From: 40CM-4-69-5 sp036556905
GTDB taxonomy: Bacteria > Methylomirabilota > Methylomirabilia > Rokubacteriales > CSP1-6
DNA: 64,000 bases
Assembly (NCBI GenBank): GCA_036556905.1
Contig: DATBIM010000102.1
Coordinates: 97,822-161,821, forward strand
Reading direction: 5' to 3'
Shown here: positions 1 to 8,300 of the stretch, piece after piece
Position numbering within the stretch: position 1 is the first letter of the stretch
Layout: each line of letters starts with the position of its first letter
Notes under the pieces: generated by a model
What the model saw: only the letters and a program-made list of their open reading frames with translations
Databases searched by the model: none
Told to the model about the DNA's origin: nothing
Position numbers and translations under genes: made by a program

Positions 1-1
1 C

Positions 2-1105
2 TTCGGCTCCCTCTATCACCTCAATGCCGAGGACGAGCCGGAGCACCCCGACTACTTCAAGGATCCCGAGCTGCGGAAGCGGTTCGGCACGCGGGGCGTG
101 ATCCGCGCGTGGGCCAATCCCGACGGCACCCAGAAGATCGAGACCACCGGTCCGCTGACCAAGAAGCGCATGGAGACCGTGGACGAGGACGTCACCAGAG
201 CTGCCATCGATTTCCTGCAGCGCGCCACGGAAGCCGACAAGCCGTTCTTCCTGTGGTGGAACTCGACCCGCATGCACATCTGGACGCGCCTCAAGCGGCC
301 AGCCAGGGCAAGACCGGGCTCGGGATCTATCCCGACGGGATGGTCGAGCACGACGGCCACGTCGGGCAGGTTCTCAACGAGCTGAGAAAGCTGGGCCTGG
401 AGGGCAACACCATCGTCATGTACTCGACCGATAATGGGGCCGAGAAGTTTACCTGGCCCGATGGCGGCCAGTCACCCTTCCGGGGTGAGAAGAACACCAA
501 CTGGGAGGGCGGCTACCGCGTCCCCACGGCGATCCGCTGGCCGGGCGTGATCAAGCCCGGCACCGTGCTGAACGACATCTTCGCGCACGAGGACATGCTG
601 CCCACCCTGGTGGCGGCGGCGGGCGAGCCGAACATCAAGGAGAAGCTGCTCAAGGGCACCACGGTCGGGGGCAAGACCTTCAAGGTGCACCTCGACGGCT
701 TCGACATCGCCAGCGCCCTCGCCGGTAAGGGGCCGAGCCCGCGCAAGGACTTCGTTTACTTCAACGATGATGGCGCGCTGGTGGCGCTCCGTTACAATCA
801 GGGGAAGCTCGTCTTCGCGGAGCAGCGGGCTCACGGCCTGGACGTATGGCAGAACCCGTTCGTGACCCTGCGCCTGCCCAAGCTCTTCAACCTGCGCTCC
901 GATCCGTTCGAGACCGCCGACCACGAAGGGATGGATTACACCGCTGGCGTGTGGAACACCTTTTCCTGATGTGCCGGCGCAGCAGTACGTGGGGCAATTC
1001 CTGAGCACGTTCAAGGAATTCCCGCCGCGCCAGACGGCCGGTAGCTTTGCCCTCGACCAGGTGCTGGAATCGCTCCAGAGCGGTACCCAGGGCGGCGCCC
1101 GGTGA
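2..1105 (+). pseudogene. Arylsulfatase (alkaline-phosphatase superfamily), 3' part, three frameshifts
   Basis: This is the C-terminal two thirds of a sulfatase that would hydrolyse sulfate esters. The N-terminal half with the formylglycine Cys motif lies off the left edge. Recognisable family segments are DKPFFLWWNSTRMHIW, GIYPDGMVEHDGHVGQ, STDNGAE and the tail VPAQQYVGQFLSTFKEFPPR. They lie in three frames: frame 2 up to about 298, frame 1 from 301 to about 938, frame 3 from about 939 to 970 (HRWRVEHLFLM), then frame 2 again to a TGA at 1103-1105. Each switch equals one missing base. Either the gene is decaying or the assembly has three one-base deletions; the longer neighbouring genes are intact, which favours decay. 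Confidence 0.8.
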
Positions 1106-1154
1106 GTCCCGAATATTGCGAGGGGGAGAGACCGGGGGCGGTGCCGGGGCCGTG

Positions 1155-1199
1155 TGGGACCAAGGTCCCATGGGCGGGGTATCCGGTGACTGGTAGGGT
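1155..1199 (+). promoter_or_regulatory. DosR-like palindromic operator plus -10 box
   Basis: A perfect 16-bp palindrome TGGGACCAAGGTCCCA lies at 1155-1170, and a TANNNT-type hexamer TAGGGT at 1194-1199. The palindrome centre would sit near -43 of a start at about 1206, the place of a class II activator. It resembles the mycobacterial DosR consensus (GGGACTWWAGTCCC). A near copy with identical spacing is at 40767-40811. The predicted transcript would start almost at the ATG at 1207, which has no Shine-Dalgarno. The motif is seen directly; the regulator is inferred. Confidence 0.55.
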
Positions 1200-1206
1200 C
1201 GCTCGG

Positions 1207-2277
1207 ATGGACGCACACGTGGCCCGGGACCTGACGCGCTCGACGCTGGCCGTACTGTTCATCGCCGGCATGATCGTGGCCAGCTTCTGGGTCCTGCGAC
1301 CGTTCGTCCCCGCGGCGATTTGGGCCACCATGATCGTGGTGGCATCGTGGCCGCTCATGGTGCGCGTGCAGTCCGTGCTGTGGGGCCGGCGCGGATTGGC
1401 CGTGGCCGTGATGACGCTCCTGCTGCTCCTCGGCCTGCTCCTGCCGCTCGCGCTGGCCCTCACCACGATCGTGGCGCATTCGCAGGAGATCGCCGAGGGG
1501 GTGCAGTGGCTCACGACCTGGTCGGTGCCGCCGCCGCCCGACTGGCTCGAGGGGCTGCCGCTGGTCGGCTCGCGACTCGCCGCCCGCTGGAAGGACATCG
1601 CGAGCATCCGCACCGAGGAACTCTCGGCGAGCCTGGCGCCCTACACGCGACAGATCATCGGCTGGATCCTCGGCACCGTGGGCACGATCGGGATGGTCCT
1701 GCTGCAGTTCCTGCTGGTCGTGCTGATCGCGGCGTTGCTGTATGCCTCGGGGGAGACGGTGGGCGACGGCGTGCGTCGCTTCGCGCGACGCCTGGCCGGG
1801 GCCCGGGGTGAACACTCGGCCCGGCTCGCCGCCCAGGCCATTCGCGGCGTGGCCCTGGGCATCATCGTCACCGCTCTGGTCCAGGCGTGCCTGGCCGGGT
1901 TTGGCCTGCTCGTGGCCGGCGTGCCGTATGCCGCGGTCCTGACCGCGCTGGTGTTCGCGCTCTGCATCGCGCAGCTCGGGCCCTTGCCGGTGCTGGTCCT
2001 GGCCGTCGTCTGGACCTACTGGTCGGGGAGCACCGGGTGGGCGGTCGCGTTGCTCCTCTGGACTATCTTCGTGACCGCCATCGACAACGTGATCCGTCCG
2101 ATCCTCATCCGCAAGGGCGCCGATCTGCCGCTGTGGCTGGTGTTCAGCGGCGTCGTCGGCGGCCTGCTGGCCTTCGGCGTCGTCGGCCTCTTCGTGGGGC
2201 CGGTCGTGCTCGCCGTCAGCTACTCGCTCCTCGCCGACTGGATCAACACGGCAGAACCCGCACCTGTCACCGACTGA
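1207..2277 (+). CDS. AI-2E family (PerM/DUF20) transporter
   Basis: A polytopic inner-membrane protein of 356 aa of the AI-2E/PerM permease family. Members export autoinducer-like solutes or act as sodium/proton antiporters, so the substrate here cannot be told. Two hydrophobic segments near the N-terminus, a soluble central stretch with WLTTWSVPPPPDWLEGLPL, and five or so C-terminal helices including the family-typical region IRPILIRKGADLPLWLVF are visible. I chose ATG 1207 over the in-frame GTG at 1102 because the extra 35 residues are not family-like and would cover the operator at 1155-1170. It heads a four-gene operon ending with a universal stress protein. Confidence 0.85.
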   Translation: MDAHVARDLTRSTLAVLFIAGMIVASFWVLRPFVPAAIWATMIVVASWPLMVRVQSVLWGRRGLAVAVMTLLLLLGLLLPLALALTTIVAHSQEIAEGVQWLTTWSVPPPPDWLEGLPLVGSRLAARWKDIASIRTEELSASLAPYTRQIIGWILGTVGTIGMVLLQFLLVVLIAALLYASGETVGDGVRRFARRLAGARGEHSARLAAQAIRGVALGIIVTALVQACLAGFGLLVAGVPYAAVLTALVFALCIAQLGPLPVLVLAVVWTYWSGSTGWAVALLLWTIFVTAIDNVIRPILIRKGADLPLWLVFSGVVGGLLAFGVVGLFVGPVVLAVSYSLLADWINTAEPAPVTD

Positions 2278-2290
2278 AAGGAGGCCCCTG

Positions 2291-2761
2291 ATGTTCCTGC
2301 GCATCGCCGTCGTCGTGCTGGCATTGCTCGTCGCCGTTCCCACCTTCGCCCAGGACCGGCCCGCGGACACGATGCAGCTCGTGCGCGAGAAGGTCCGCGC
2401 CGACAAGAAGCTGCTGGTGGCCCAGAACATGGGTCTGACCGAGGCCGAGGCCAAGGGATTCTGGCCCGTCTACGAGGGCTACCAGCAGGAGCTCGACAAG
2501 ATCTACGCGCGGATGGGCAAGGCCATCACGGACTACGCGAAGGCCTACAATGGGGATACGCTGACCGATGAGCAGGCCCGCAAGCTGAACGCCGAGGTGC
2601 TCGACATCGACGTCGCCGAGGCCGGTCTGGCCAAGACGTACGCGGGAAGGCTCGACAAGATCCTGCCCGCCAAGAAGGTCGCCCGCTATCTGCAAATCGA
2701 GCGGAAGATCCGGGCGGTCTTGCGCCACGAGCTGGCGGAAGCGATTCCGCTGGTAAAGTAG
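2291..2761 (+). CDS. Small exported protein, Spy/CpxP-like helical type
   Basis: 156 aa with a clear signal peptide (MFLRIAVVVLALLVAVPTFAQ, cleaved after about residue 20), so it is secreted to the periplasm. The rest is charged and alpha-helical without cysteines (for example LTEAEAKGFWPVYEGYQQEL and LPAKKVARYLQIERKIRAVL), which recalls periplasmic helical-hairpin proteins of the Spy/CpxP kind that damp metal or envelope stress. That likeness is by architecture only. It has a strong Shine-Dalgarno (AAAGGAGG) and sits 13 bp after the AI-2E gene. Function unknown. Confidence 0.75.
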   Translation: MFLRIAVVVLALLVAVPTFAQDRPADTMQLVREKVRADKKLLVAQNMGLTEAEAKGFWPVYEGYQQELDKIYARMGKAITDYAKAYNGDTLTDEQARKLNAEVLDIDVAEAGLAKTYAGRLDKILPAKKVARYLQIERKIRAVLRHELAEAIPLVK

Positions 2762-2824
2762 TCGGGAGCCAGCTGGCAGCGGGCCAGCAGGGAGTCCCCG
2801 GCCGATGAACGAGAGGAGCGTGTG

Positions 2825-3349
2825 ATGAAGAGATGGATAGCGCTGGTCCCCGGAATTCTGGTCGCGATGGTCCCGGTCGTCTCGTCGGCGCAGTCGTGTC
2901 CGCCTGAGGTGGACCAGGCCAAGAAGATGCTCTCGACGGTCGTCAGCGCCCAGAAGGCGGCCCAGGCTCCCCGGCAGCTCGCCGGAGCCCGCGGGAAGGA
3001 TGCGCAAGCGCCCCGGGGCCAGGACGCGCAGGCCCCACGCGGCCAGGATGCGCAGGCTCCGCGGGGGCAAGACGCCCAGGCGCCCCGGGGCCAGGACGCG
3101 CAAGCTCCACGCGGCCAGGACGCGCAAGCGCCCCGGGGGCAGGACGCTCAGGCTCCGCGCGGACAGGACGCGCAGGCTCCGCGAGCAGCCGCCAGTGCCC
3201 CCAGCGCCCCCGATCGCGCCAAGAGCACCGCGGTCAACAACGCTCGGAAGCTCATTCAGCAGGCGGAGCTCGCCTGCAAGCAGAAGGACAATCCTCAGGC
3301 CAGCGCGTACGCGAACGCGGCCATGGCGTTGCTCACTTACGCGAGGTAG
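2825..3349 (+). CDS. Exported protein with tandem DAQAPRGQ repeats
   Basis: 174 aa starting at ATG 2825 (GAGGAG upstream). It has a signal peptide (MKRWIALVPGILVAMVPVVSSAQS), a short conserved-looking segment with SCPPEVDQAKKMLSTVVSAQ, eight octapeptide repeats DAQAPRGQ (the last one DAQAPR), and a helical C-terminus (ARKLIQQAELACKQKDNPQA). The two cysteines, one after the signal peptide and one near the end, could form a disulfide. The repeat is charged, Pro/Gln-rich and probably extended and disordered, like a periplasmic spacer. Third gene of the stress-type operon. No family recognised. Confidence 0.75.
   Translation: MKRWIALVPGILVAMVPVVSSAQSCPPEVDQAKKMLSTVVSAQKAAQAPRQLAGARGKDAQAPRGQDAQAPRGQDAQAPRGQDAQAPRGQDAQAPRGQDAQAPRGQDAQAPRGQDAQAPRAAASAPSAPDRAKSTAVNNARKLIQQAELACKQKDNPQASAYANAAMALLTYAR
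2999..3184 (+). repeat. 24-bp coding tandem repeat, about 7.75 copies
   Basis: Eight in-frame units of 24 bp (the last 18 bp) encode DAQAPRGQ. The protein sequence is identical in every unit while third positions vary (GCG/GCC/GCT, CAA/CAG, CCC/CCA/CCG), so the array is not a very recent duplication and selection on the peptide is suggested. The segment just before it (QAPRQLAGARGKDAQAPR) looks like a degenerate extra unit. Confidence 0.95.
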
Positions 3350-3368
3350 GGGGGCAGGGTCGCGGCCG

Positions 3369-4238
3369 ATGCCCTACGAGACTTCGATCATCGACAGCAT
3401 CCTGCACCCCTCCGATTTTTCCGAGGCCAGCGAGGTCGCGTTTGCCCACGCGCTCAAGGCGGCGCTGGTCGCGCAATCGCGACTCACCCTCTTCCACGTC
3501 TCGCCGGACATGCACGGCGAGTGGAGCGATTTCCCCGGCGTGCGTCGGACGCTGGAGCGCTGGGGCCTGATTCCACCCGACAGTCCCCGGTCCGCCGTCC
3601 CCAGCCTCGGCATCCAGGTGGACAAGATCATCGCCTACGAACGCAACCCGGTGTCGTCCGTGCTCCGCTACCTCGACACGCATCCGGCCGACCTCATCGT
3701 GCTGGCTCCGCATCGCGAGGAGGGCGGCACGCACTGGTTCCGCGCGTCCGTCTCCGAGCCGGTCGCGCGCAAATCGGGTCAGGCCACGCTCTTCGTGCCG
3801 CATGGCGTGAAAGGGTTCGTGTCGCTCCAGGACGGCTCCGTGTCTCTGCAACGCATTCTGATTCCGGTGGCGGCCAGGCCGCGAGCCCAGTCAGCGATCG
3901 CCGGCGGTGCCCGTCTGGTCAGCCGGCTGTCTTGTCCGACGGGAACGTTCACCGTGCTGCACGTCGGGACCGCCGGCGACATGCCGGCGATCCATCCCCC
4001 CCAGGTGCCGGGCTGGCAGTGGGATCGGGTCACCAAGGTCGGCGACGTCGTCGACACCATTCTCGACACGGCCCAGCGCACCCGGGCCGACCTCATCGTG
4101 ATGAGCACCGACGGACGGAACGGCTTTCTCGATGCGCTTCGGGGCAGCCACAGCGAGCGCATCCTGCGCCGTTCGCCGTGTCCGCTACTGGCGATTCCCG
4201 AGACGGCCTTCGTCGCGGAGGCGCTGAAGCAGGATTGA
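3369..4238 (+). CDS. Tandem universal stress protein (two UspA domains)
   Basis: 289 aa with two Usp folds. Domain 1 spans about residues 5-145 (IIDSILHPSDFSEASEVAFAH ... DLIVLAPHREEGGTHWF ... ATLFVPHG). Domain 2 spans about 155-285 (RILIPVAARP ... DLIVMSTDGRNGF ... RRSPCPLLAIP). The second domain keeps a G-2x-G-9x-G(S)-like ATP-binding pattern around GRNGFLDALRGSHSERIL; the first is more divergent. Usp proteins are cytosolic stress proteins and a hallmark of DosR-type hypoxia regulons, which fits the palindrome at the operon head. ATG 3369 follows the repeat gene by 19 bp; a longer frame starting further left overlaps that gene and is rejected. Confidence 0.9.
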   Translation: MPYETSIIDSILHPSDFSEASEVAFAHALKAALVAQSRLTLFHVSPDMHGEWSDFPGVRRTLERWGLIPPDSPRSAVPSLGIQVDKIIAYERNPVSSVLRYLDTHPADLIVLAPHREEGGTHWFRASVSEPVARKSGQATLFVPHGVKGFVSLQDGSVSLQRILIPVAARPRAQSAIAGGARLVSRLSCPTGTFTVLHVGTAGDMPAIHPPQVPGWQWDRVTKVGDVVDTILDTAQRTRADLIVMSTDGRNGFLDALRGSHSERILRRSPCPLLAIPETAFVAEALKQD

Positions 4239-4282
4239 CGGCGCCCGGGCGCCGGCCCGGTCACCAGACACGGAACACCGAG

Positions 4283-5122
4283 TCAGTCGAGATCGAAGGT
4301 TCGCCCCTCGGCGGCCGGCGTCACCGGGAAGTCGGGGTGGGCGTCGGCGAGGGCGGCAGCGATCGCCTTTTCGAGCGCGGCGTCGTCCCGCCCGGGATCA
4401 TGATGAAACGGGACCAGGTGCTTGACCCCGGCCAGCCGGGCGAAGGCGAGGGCGTCGTGCATCGTGCTGTGTCCCCAGCCGGCGTGTCGGGGGTACTCCT
4501 CGCGGGTGTATTGCGCGTCGTGGAGAAGGAGGTCGACGCCCTGCGCCAGGTCGAAGCCGGAGGTCCATTCCGCATCGAGGGGAAAGCGGCGCGCCCCGAG
4601 TGCCGGCTCGTGGTCGGGAAGATAGGCGAGGGAGGCCCGTTCGGTCTCGATCCGGTAGCCGACCGTCGGACCCGGGTGGCACACGCGCGCCGCCCGGATC
4701 CGGAATGGGCCGATGGAGAAGTGTCCCCGACCCGTGTGGTGCAGCTCGAGCCGGCACGGTAGGTCGCGCAGCAGCACGGGGAACAGGGGCGGGGCGAGGT
4801 ACCGTCGGAGGCGCGCCTCGAGGCTCAGCGTGGCGCTGGCCGGTCCCCAGATGTGGACTTCCATGGCGGGGTTGTAGAGGGGACCGAAGAACCCCAGCCC
4901 GATGATGTGATCCATGTGAAGGTGGGTCAGCAGCACGTCTATCCGGCGCACCCTCGGGGGCAGCTCGAGCGCAAGCGATCGGATCCCCGTTCCCGCGTCG
5001 AGAACCAGCACCGTGTCATCCGGGCCCGTCACGCGCACACACGAGGTGTTGCCGCCGTAGCGGGCCGTGGCCCAGCCGGGCGCCGCCAGGGAGCCGCGCA
5101 CGCCGTAGGGTATGACCTTCAT
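4283..5122 (-). CDS. MBL-fold metallo-hydrolase
   Basis: 279 aa of the metallo-beta-lactamase superfamily. The N-terminus MKVIPYGVRGSLAAPG ... RYGGNTSC is typical of the phosphodiesterase/RNase Z-like branch. Metal ligands are visible: THLHMDHI (H, H, D, H), an Asp in YLPDHEP, a second-shell Asp in LLLHDAQYT, GWGHSTM and FHHDPG near the end. The fold is a hydrolase of phosphodiester or related bonds; the substrate cannot be read. Its ATG overlaps the stop of the PAS gene upstream as ATGA, so the two are translationally coupled. Last gene of the oxidase operon. Confidence 0.88.
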   Translation of the reverse strand: MKVIPYGVRGSLAAPGWATARYGGNTSCVRVTGPDDTVLVLDAGTGIRSLALELPPRVRRIDVLLTHLHMDHIIGLGFFGPLYNPAMEVHIWGPASATLSLEARLRRYLAPPLFPVLLRDLPCRLELHHTGRGHFSIGPFRIRAARVCHPGPTVGYRIETERASLAYLPDHEPALGARRFPLDAEWTSGFDLAQGVDLLLHDAQYTREEYPRHAGWGHSTMHDALAFARLAGVKHLVPFHHDPGRDDAALEKAIAAALADAHPDFPVTPAAEGRTFDLD

Positions 5123-5529
5123 GGTCCCTGGTGCTCCCAGAACATCGCCACGGCCCCCAGAAGGCGTTCCTCCTGGTCGATGATGGGGAAGGCCGTGAGC
5201 TCGACCTGCAGCCGCACGCGATCGCTGCGGCGCAGCAGCCAGCGTCGGGCATGCGCGGGGCGCCGCTGCTGCAGCGCGATGAGCAGGGGCCGTCTGGGGT
5301 CTTCCGAGCCGTCGTCGGGATCATCGCTCAGCTCGACGAGCCGGTCGGCCTCCTCCGGATCGATGCGGCCAGTCTCCTCGAAGCGTACGCCGAGAATCCG
5401 CTCGGCCGGCTCGTTGTAGAAGATGACCGTCCCCGTCGTGTCCATGACCAGCACCGGCACGAAGAGGTACCCCGCCAGGTGGCGGACGAGGATCATCTCC
5501 ACGGGCTGCTGCGTCGTCTCGGTGGTCAT
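5119..5529 (-). CDS. Stand-alone PAS-domain protein
   Basis: 136 aa made of one PAS fold: VPVLVMDTTGTVIFYNEPAE followed by RILGVRFEET at the start and ELTAFPIIDQEERLLGAVAMFWEH at the end. No kinase, GGDEF or HTH is attached. It may be a small redox, oxygen or ligand sensor acting with partner proteins. It starts 8 bp after subunit I of the terminal oxidase and overlaps the MBL hydrolase, a context that suggests sensing linked to respiration; that role is inference. Confidence 0.82.
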   Translation of the reverse strand: MTTETTQQPVEMILVRHLAGYLFVPVLVMDTTGTVIFYNEPAERILGVRFEETGRIDPEEADRLVELSDDPDDGSEDPRRPLLIALQQRRPAHARRWLLRRSDRVRLQVELTAFPIIDQEERLLGAVAMFWEHQGP

Positions 5530-5537
5530 GGCGGCCC

Positions 5538-7166
5538 TCACCAGACCCGGAAGCCGGGAGAAATAAACGGGGTGGTGGCGGCGAGCCGCACCAGCGTCGG
5601 CCCGTAGGCGACGGCGATCAGGATCACCGCCAGCGCCAGCCACGGCCGCCACCGATCCAGGAAGGCCGGTGACTGATCCGCCCCCGACAGGGCCTCGGCG
5701 AACTCGAGGGCCGGCTGCTCGGAGCGTCGTGAGGCCGTCACCGTCAGCACCATGTTGAGGAAGTAGAGCAGCGCGCTGACGAAGAGCAGGGCCCCCCCGA
5801 TGCCGACCAGCGGCAGCAGGCTCTTCCAGTCCGGCTGCATGTAGGAGATGTGGCCGATCATGGTGCGGCGCGGCATCCCGCGCAGCCCCAGCTCGTGCAG
5901 CGAGGGCGAGAAGATCATCATGCCGGCGAACCAGAGCCAGACCTGGCCCAGAGCCAGCCGGGAGCTCCAGAGCGGGCGCCCGGCCAGGTGCGGCACCAGC
6001 CAGTACGTGATGCCCATGAAGGTGAGGGTGACCGCGGTGCCAACCGTGAGGTGCAGGTGCCCGACGATGTAGGCCGTGTTGTGCACGACCATGTTCACGT
6101 TGAACGACGCGTTGACCAGCCCGCCGATGCCGCCGAAGGCGAACAGCACCATGGCCAGGACCTGCGCGGCCAGGGACGGATCGCCCCAGGGAAGCTTGCC
6201 GAACCAGGCCACCCAGCCCGTCCCGCCCCGCGCCCGGCCTCCGGTCTCCAGGGAGGCCACGACGTTGAAGAAGGTGAGCAGGCTCGGGAAGAAGACGGCG
6301 AAGGTGAGCAGCGCGTGCAGGAGCTTCCAGCCCTGATGAATGCCGGGATCGGCGTACTGGTGATGGATGCCGATCGGCGTGGAGAGGATCAAGAACAGGA
6401 TGAACGAGGTCCGGGCCATCGGATCGCTGAACAGCTTGCCGCCGGCCTGCCGGGGGACCAGCGTGTACCAGGAGACGTAGGCCGGTAGCAGCCAGAAGTA
6501 CACGATGGGGTGGCCTGTGAACCAGAACAGCGTCCGGGCCAGCAGGGCGTCGGTGCCGCTCAGCAGGCCCACCGACCACGGGATGATCATGAAGAGCATC
6601 TCGGCGGCCAGGCCCAGCGAGGCGATGGTCCACATCACAAACGTGACCAGCGACATGAACGCCGGGAGAGGCGTGCGGACCGCGGGGTTCCGGGTCCGCC
6701 AGGCGCGCCAGGTGAGGGCCAGATTCCACGTGACCAGCCAGGTGCCGGCCACCACCAGCGTGAGGCCGATGTAAAAGGCCCAGTGGGCCTTGAGCGGCGG
6801 GTAGAAGGTGAACATCACCGTCGCCGCGTTGCCAACCAGCGGGATGCTGGCCAGCGCGAGCCCCGCCGTCATGATCCAGAAGGTCAGCCAGCCGAGCCCG
6901 GCGCTGGCCAGCGGCACGCCGAGCGACCGGCTGAGAACGAACGGCAGGAACCCGCAGATGAAGAACGTGGTCCACACGAGCGCGTTGAGGACGCCGTGGA
7001 TCGAGAGGCTGTGGTAGTGGGAGCGGACCACCGGCGCCAGCGACGGGTAGACCTCGAGGCCCGCGTACTCCAGGGCCTGGAAGAGGCCGGTGGTCACGCC
7101 GCCGAACAGGGCGACGAGGGCAACGATCAGATTAGCGGCAGCCAGCCGCCGCTCGGTCGCCGTCAT
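5538..7166 (-). CDS. Cytochrome c oxidase subunit I, B-family (ba3-like)
   Basis: 542 aa, about 13 membrane helices; the catalytic subunit reducing O2 to water and pumping protons in the cytoplasmic membrane. Visible ligands: H57 in SIHGVLNALVW (low-spin heme), H219 and cross-linking Y223 in FTGHPIVYFW, H268-H269 in IGIHHQYADP (CuB), H370 and H372 in VGHLHLTVG (high-spin and low-spin heme). GHPIVY instead of GHPEVY means the A-family glutamate is absent, so it belongs to the B (ba3) type, typically high O2 affinity. Its ATG overlaps the stop of subunit II (ATGA). Confidence 0.95.
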   Translation of the reverse strand: MTATERRLAAANLIVALVALFGGVTTGLFQALEYAGLEVYPSLAPVVRSHYHSLSIHGVLNALVWTTFFICGFLPFVLSRSLGVPLASAGLGWLTFWIMTAGLALASIPLVGNAATVMFTFYPPLKAHWAFYIGLTLVVAGTWLVTWNLALTWRAWRTRNPAVRTPLPAFMSLVTFVMWTIASLGLAAEMLFMIIPWSVGLLSGTDALLARTLFWFTGHPIVYFWLLPAYVSWYTLVPRQAGGKLFSDPMARTSFILFLILSTPIGIHHQYADPGIHQGWKLLHALLTFAVFFPSLLTFFNVVASLETGGRARGGTGWVAWFGKLPWGDPSLAAQVLAMVLFAFGGIGGLVNASFNVNMVVHNTAYIVGHLHLTVGTAVTLTFMGITYWLVPHLAGRPLWSSRLALGQVWLWFAGMMIFSPSLHELGLRGMPRRTMIGHISYMQPDWKSLLPLVGIGGALLFVSALLYFLNMVLTVTASRRSEQPALEFAEALSGADQSPAFLDRWRPWLALAVILIAVAYGPTLVRLAATTPFISPGFRVW

Positions 7167-7657
7167 GGTCTGGGCTCGACGATGATCTTGCCGGCCATGG
7201 TGTGGTGGGCGATGCCGCAGTATTCGTGGCAGATGATCGGGTACTCGCCCGGCGTGTCGAAGCGCGCCTGGGCGTGGGAGATCTGTCCGGGCAACACCAT
7301 CACGTTGATGTTGTGGCGGGGCACCAGGAGCCCGTGGACCACGTCCTTGCTGGTGGCCCAGAAGTGCACCGTGGATCCGGCCGGCACCCGGATCTCGTTG
7401 GGCGCGAAGGTCCAGATCTGTGCGGTCAGCCGGACCTCGTACTGCCCGGGCGCGATCTGCACGACCCCGGGCTCCTTGAAGAGCGAGTGCTCGGCGACCT
7501 TGGTGGGATCGATCCGGCCCTGGTCGCCCACCAGGTTGATGCCGGCCCCGAACGCCGTCACGGCCAGGGCGGCGAGCATGCCCACGGGGATGGCGAAGCT
7601 CGGCAGGATCCAGGCCAGCTCCCAGAGGTGGACGGTCGTGGATCGCCGCGTGGCCAT
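7163..7657 (-). CDS. Cytochrome c oxidase subunit II (CuA), ba3-like
   Basis: 164 aa. One N-terminal membrane helix (about residues 12-42) anchors a cupredoxin domain that takes electrons from cytochrome c. The dinuclear CuA site is complete: H108 (VVHGL), and C143, E145, C147, H151 and M154 in IICHEYCGIAHHTM. The single-helix short form matches ba3-type subunit II. It follows subunit IIa by 4 bp and overlaps subunit I. No subunit III or heme-biogenesis gene is seen nearby. Confidence 0.94.
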   Translation of the reverse strand: MATRRSTTVHLWELAWILPSFAIPVGMLAALAVTAFGAGINLVGDQGRIDPTKVAEHSLFKEPGVVQIAPGQYEVRLTAQIWTFAPNEIRVPAGSTVHFWATSKDVVHGLLVPRHNINVMVLPGQISHAQARFDTPGEYPIICHEYCGIAHHTMAGKIIVEPRP

Positions 7658-7661
7658 AACG

Positions 7662-7778
7662 TCAGCTCCGCCAGATCCGCAGATAGGTGTTGATCCAGAA
7701 TGCCGCCAGGATGGCCAGGTAGATCAGGATGAACAGGAGCGCGCCGCGCGGCTGCGCTTCGCCCTCGGGCTCGTCCAC
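7662..7778 (-). CDS. Cytochrome c oxidase subunit IIa (ba3-type single-helix)
   Basis: A 38-aa ORF starting at GTG 7778 with a good Shine-Dalgarno (GGGGAGG, 7 nt upstream). It encodes a polar N-terminus (VDEPEGEAQPRG) and one transmembrane helix (ALLFILIYLAILAAFWINTY). Size, topology and position directly before subunit II match the small subunit 2A of ba3-type oxidases, which supplies the second helix missing from subunit II. Identification rests mainly on context, as the family is short and variable. Confidence 0.8.
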   Translation of the reverse strand: MDEPEGEAQPRGALLFILIYLAILAAFWINTYLRIWRS

Positions 7779-7798
7779 GGGCGGCCCTCCCCGGGGTG

Positions 7799-8284
7799 TC
7801 AAGGTCGCGAACCGCCCGCGTGCTGGATGGCCTCGAGGACCTCGGCCGGATGGGCGGCCGCGTCCCGGACACGCGGCCAGTGCTTGCGGACGATGCCATC
7901 GGGGCCGATCCAGACCGTGGACCGGATCACGCCTTTGGTCTTCTTGCCGTACAGCACCTTGTCGCCGTAGGCGCCCCACGCTTGCATGACCCTTCGCTCG
8001 GGGTCGGTCAGGAGGGGAAAGGGCAGCTTGTACTTCGCCGCGAACTTCACGTGCGACGCCGGCGAGTCGGGGGAGACGCCGAGCACGACGACGCCCGCCC
8101 GCTGCAAGTCCGTGTGCAGGTCGCGGAAGCCGCAGGCCTCCTTGGTGCAGCCGGGCGTGTCGTCCCGGGGATAGAAGTACACGACGACGTCCCGGCCTTT
8201 GAAATCGTCCAGGGACACGGGCTTGCCGGTCCCGTCGCTGAGGGTGAAGCTCGGCGCTTTGCGGCCTTCCGTGATCGCGGGCAT
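7799..8284 (-). CDS. bcp: Peroxiredoxin, PrxQ/BCP type
   Basis: 161 aa thiol peroxidase with a thioredoxin fold. The peroxidatic Cys46 and resolving Cys51 are in YPRDDTPGCTKEACGF, spaced by four residues as in PrxQ/BCP. It reduces hydrogen and organic peroxides using thioredoxin in the cytoplasm. Start ATG 8284 gives the normal length; longer in-frame starts run into the upstream gene. It lies 16 bp after another peroxiredoxin and 20 bp before oxidase subunit IIa, so it is probably co-transcribed with the oxidase. Confidence 0.94.
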   Translation of the reverse strand: MPAITEGRKAPSFTLSDGTGKPVSLDDFKGRDVVVYFYPRDDTPGCTKEACGFRDLHTDLQRAGVVVLGVSPDSPASHVKFAAKYKLPFPLLTDPERRVMQAWGAYGDKVLYGKKTKGVIRSTVWIGPDGIVRKHWPRVRDAAAHPAEVLEAIQHAGGSRP

Positions 8285-8300
8285 GGCTGGCCGTCCCGGC

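Noticed and set aside
4239..4282. GGCGCCCGGGCGCC palindrome as a terminator between convergent genes
   Set aside because: No loop-compatible stem with a T-tract; such GC palindromes are expected by chance at this composition.
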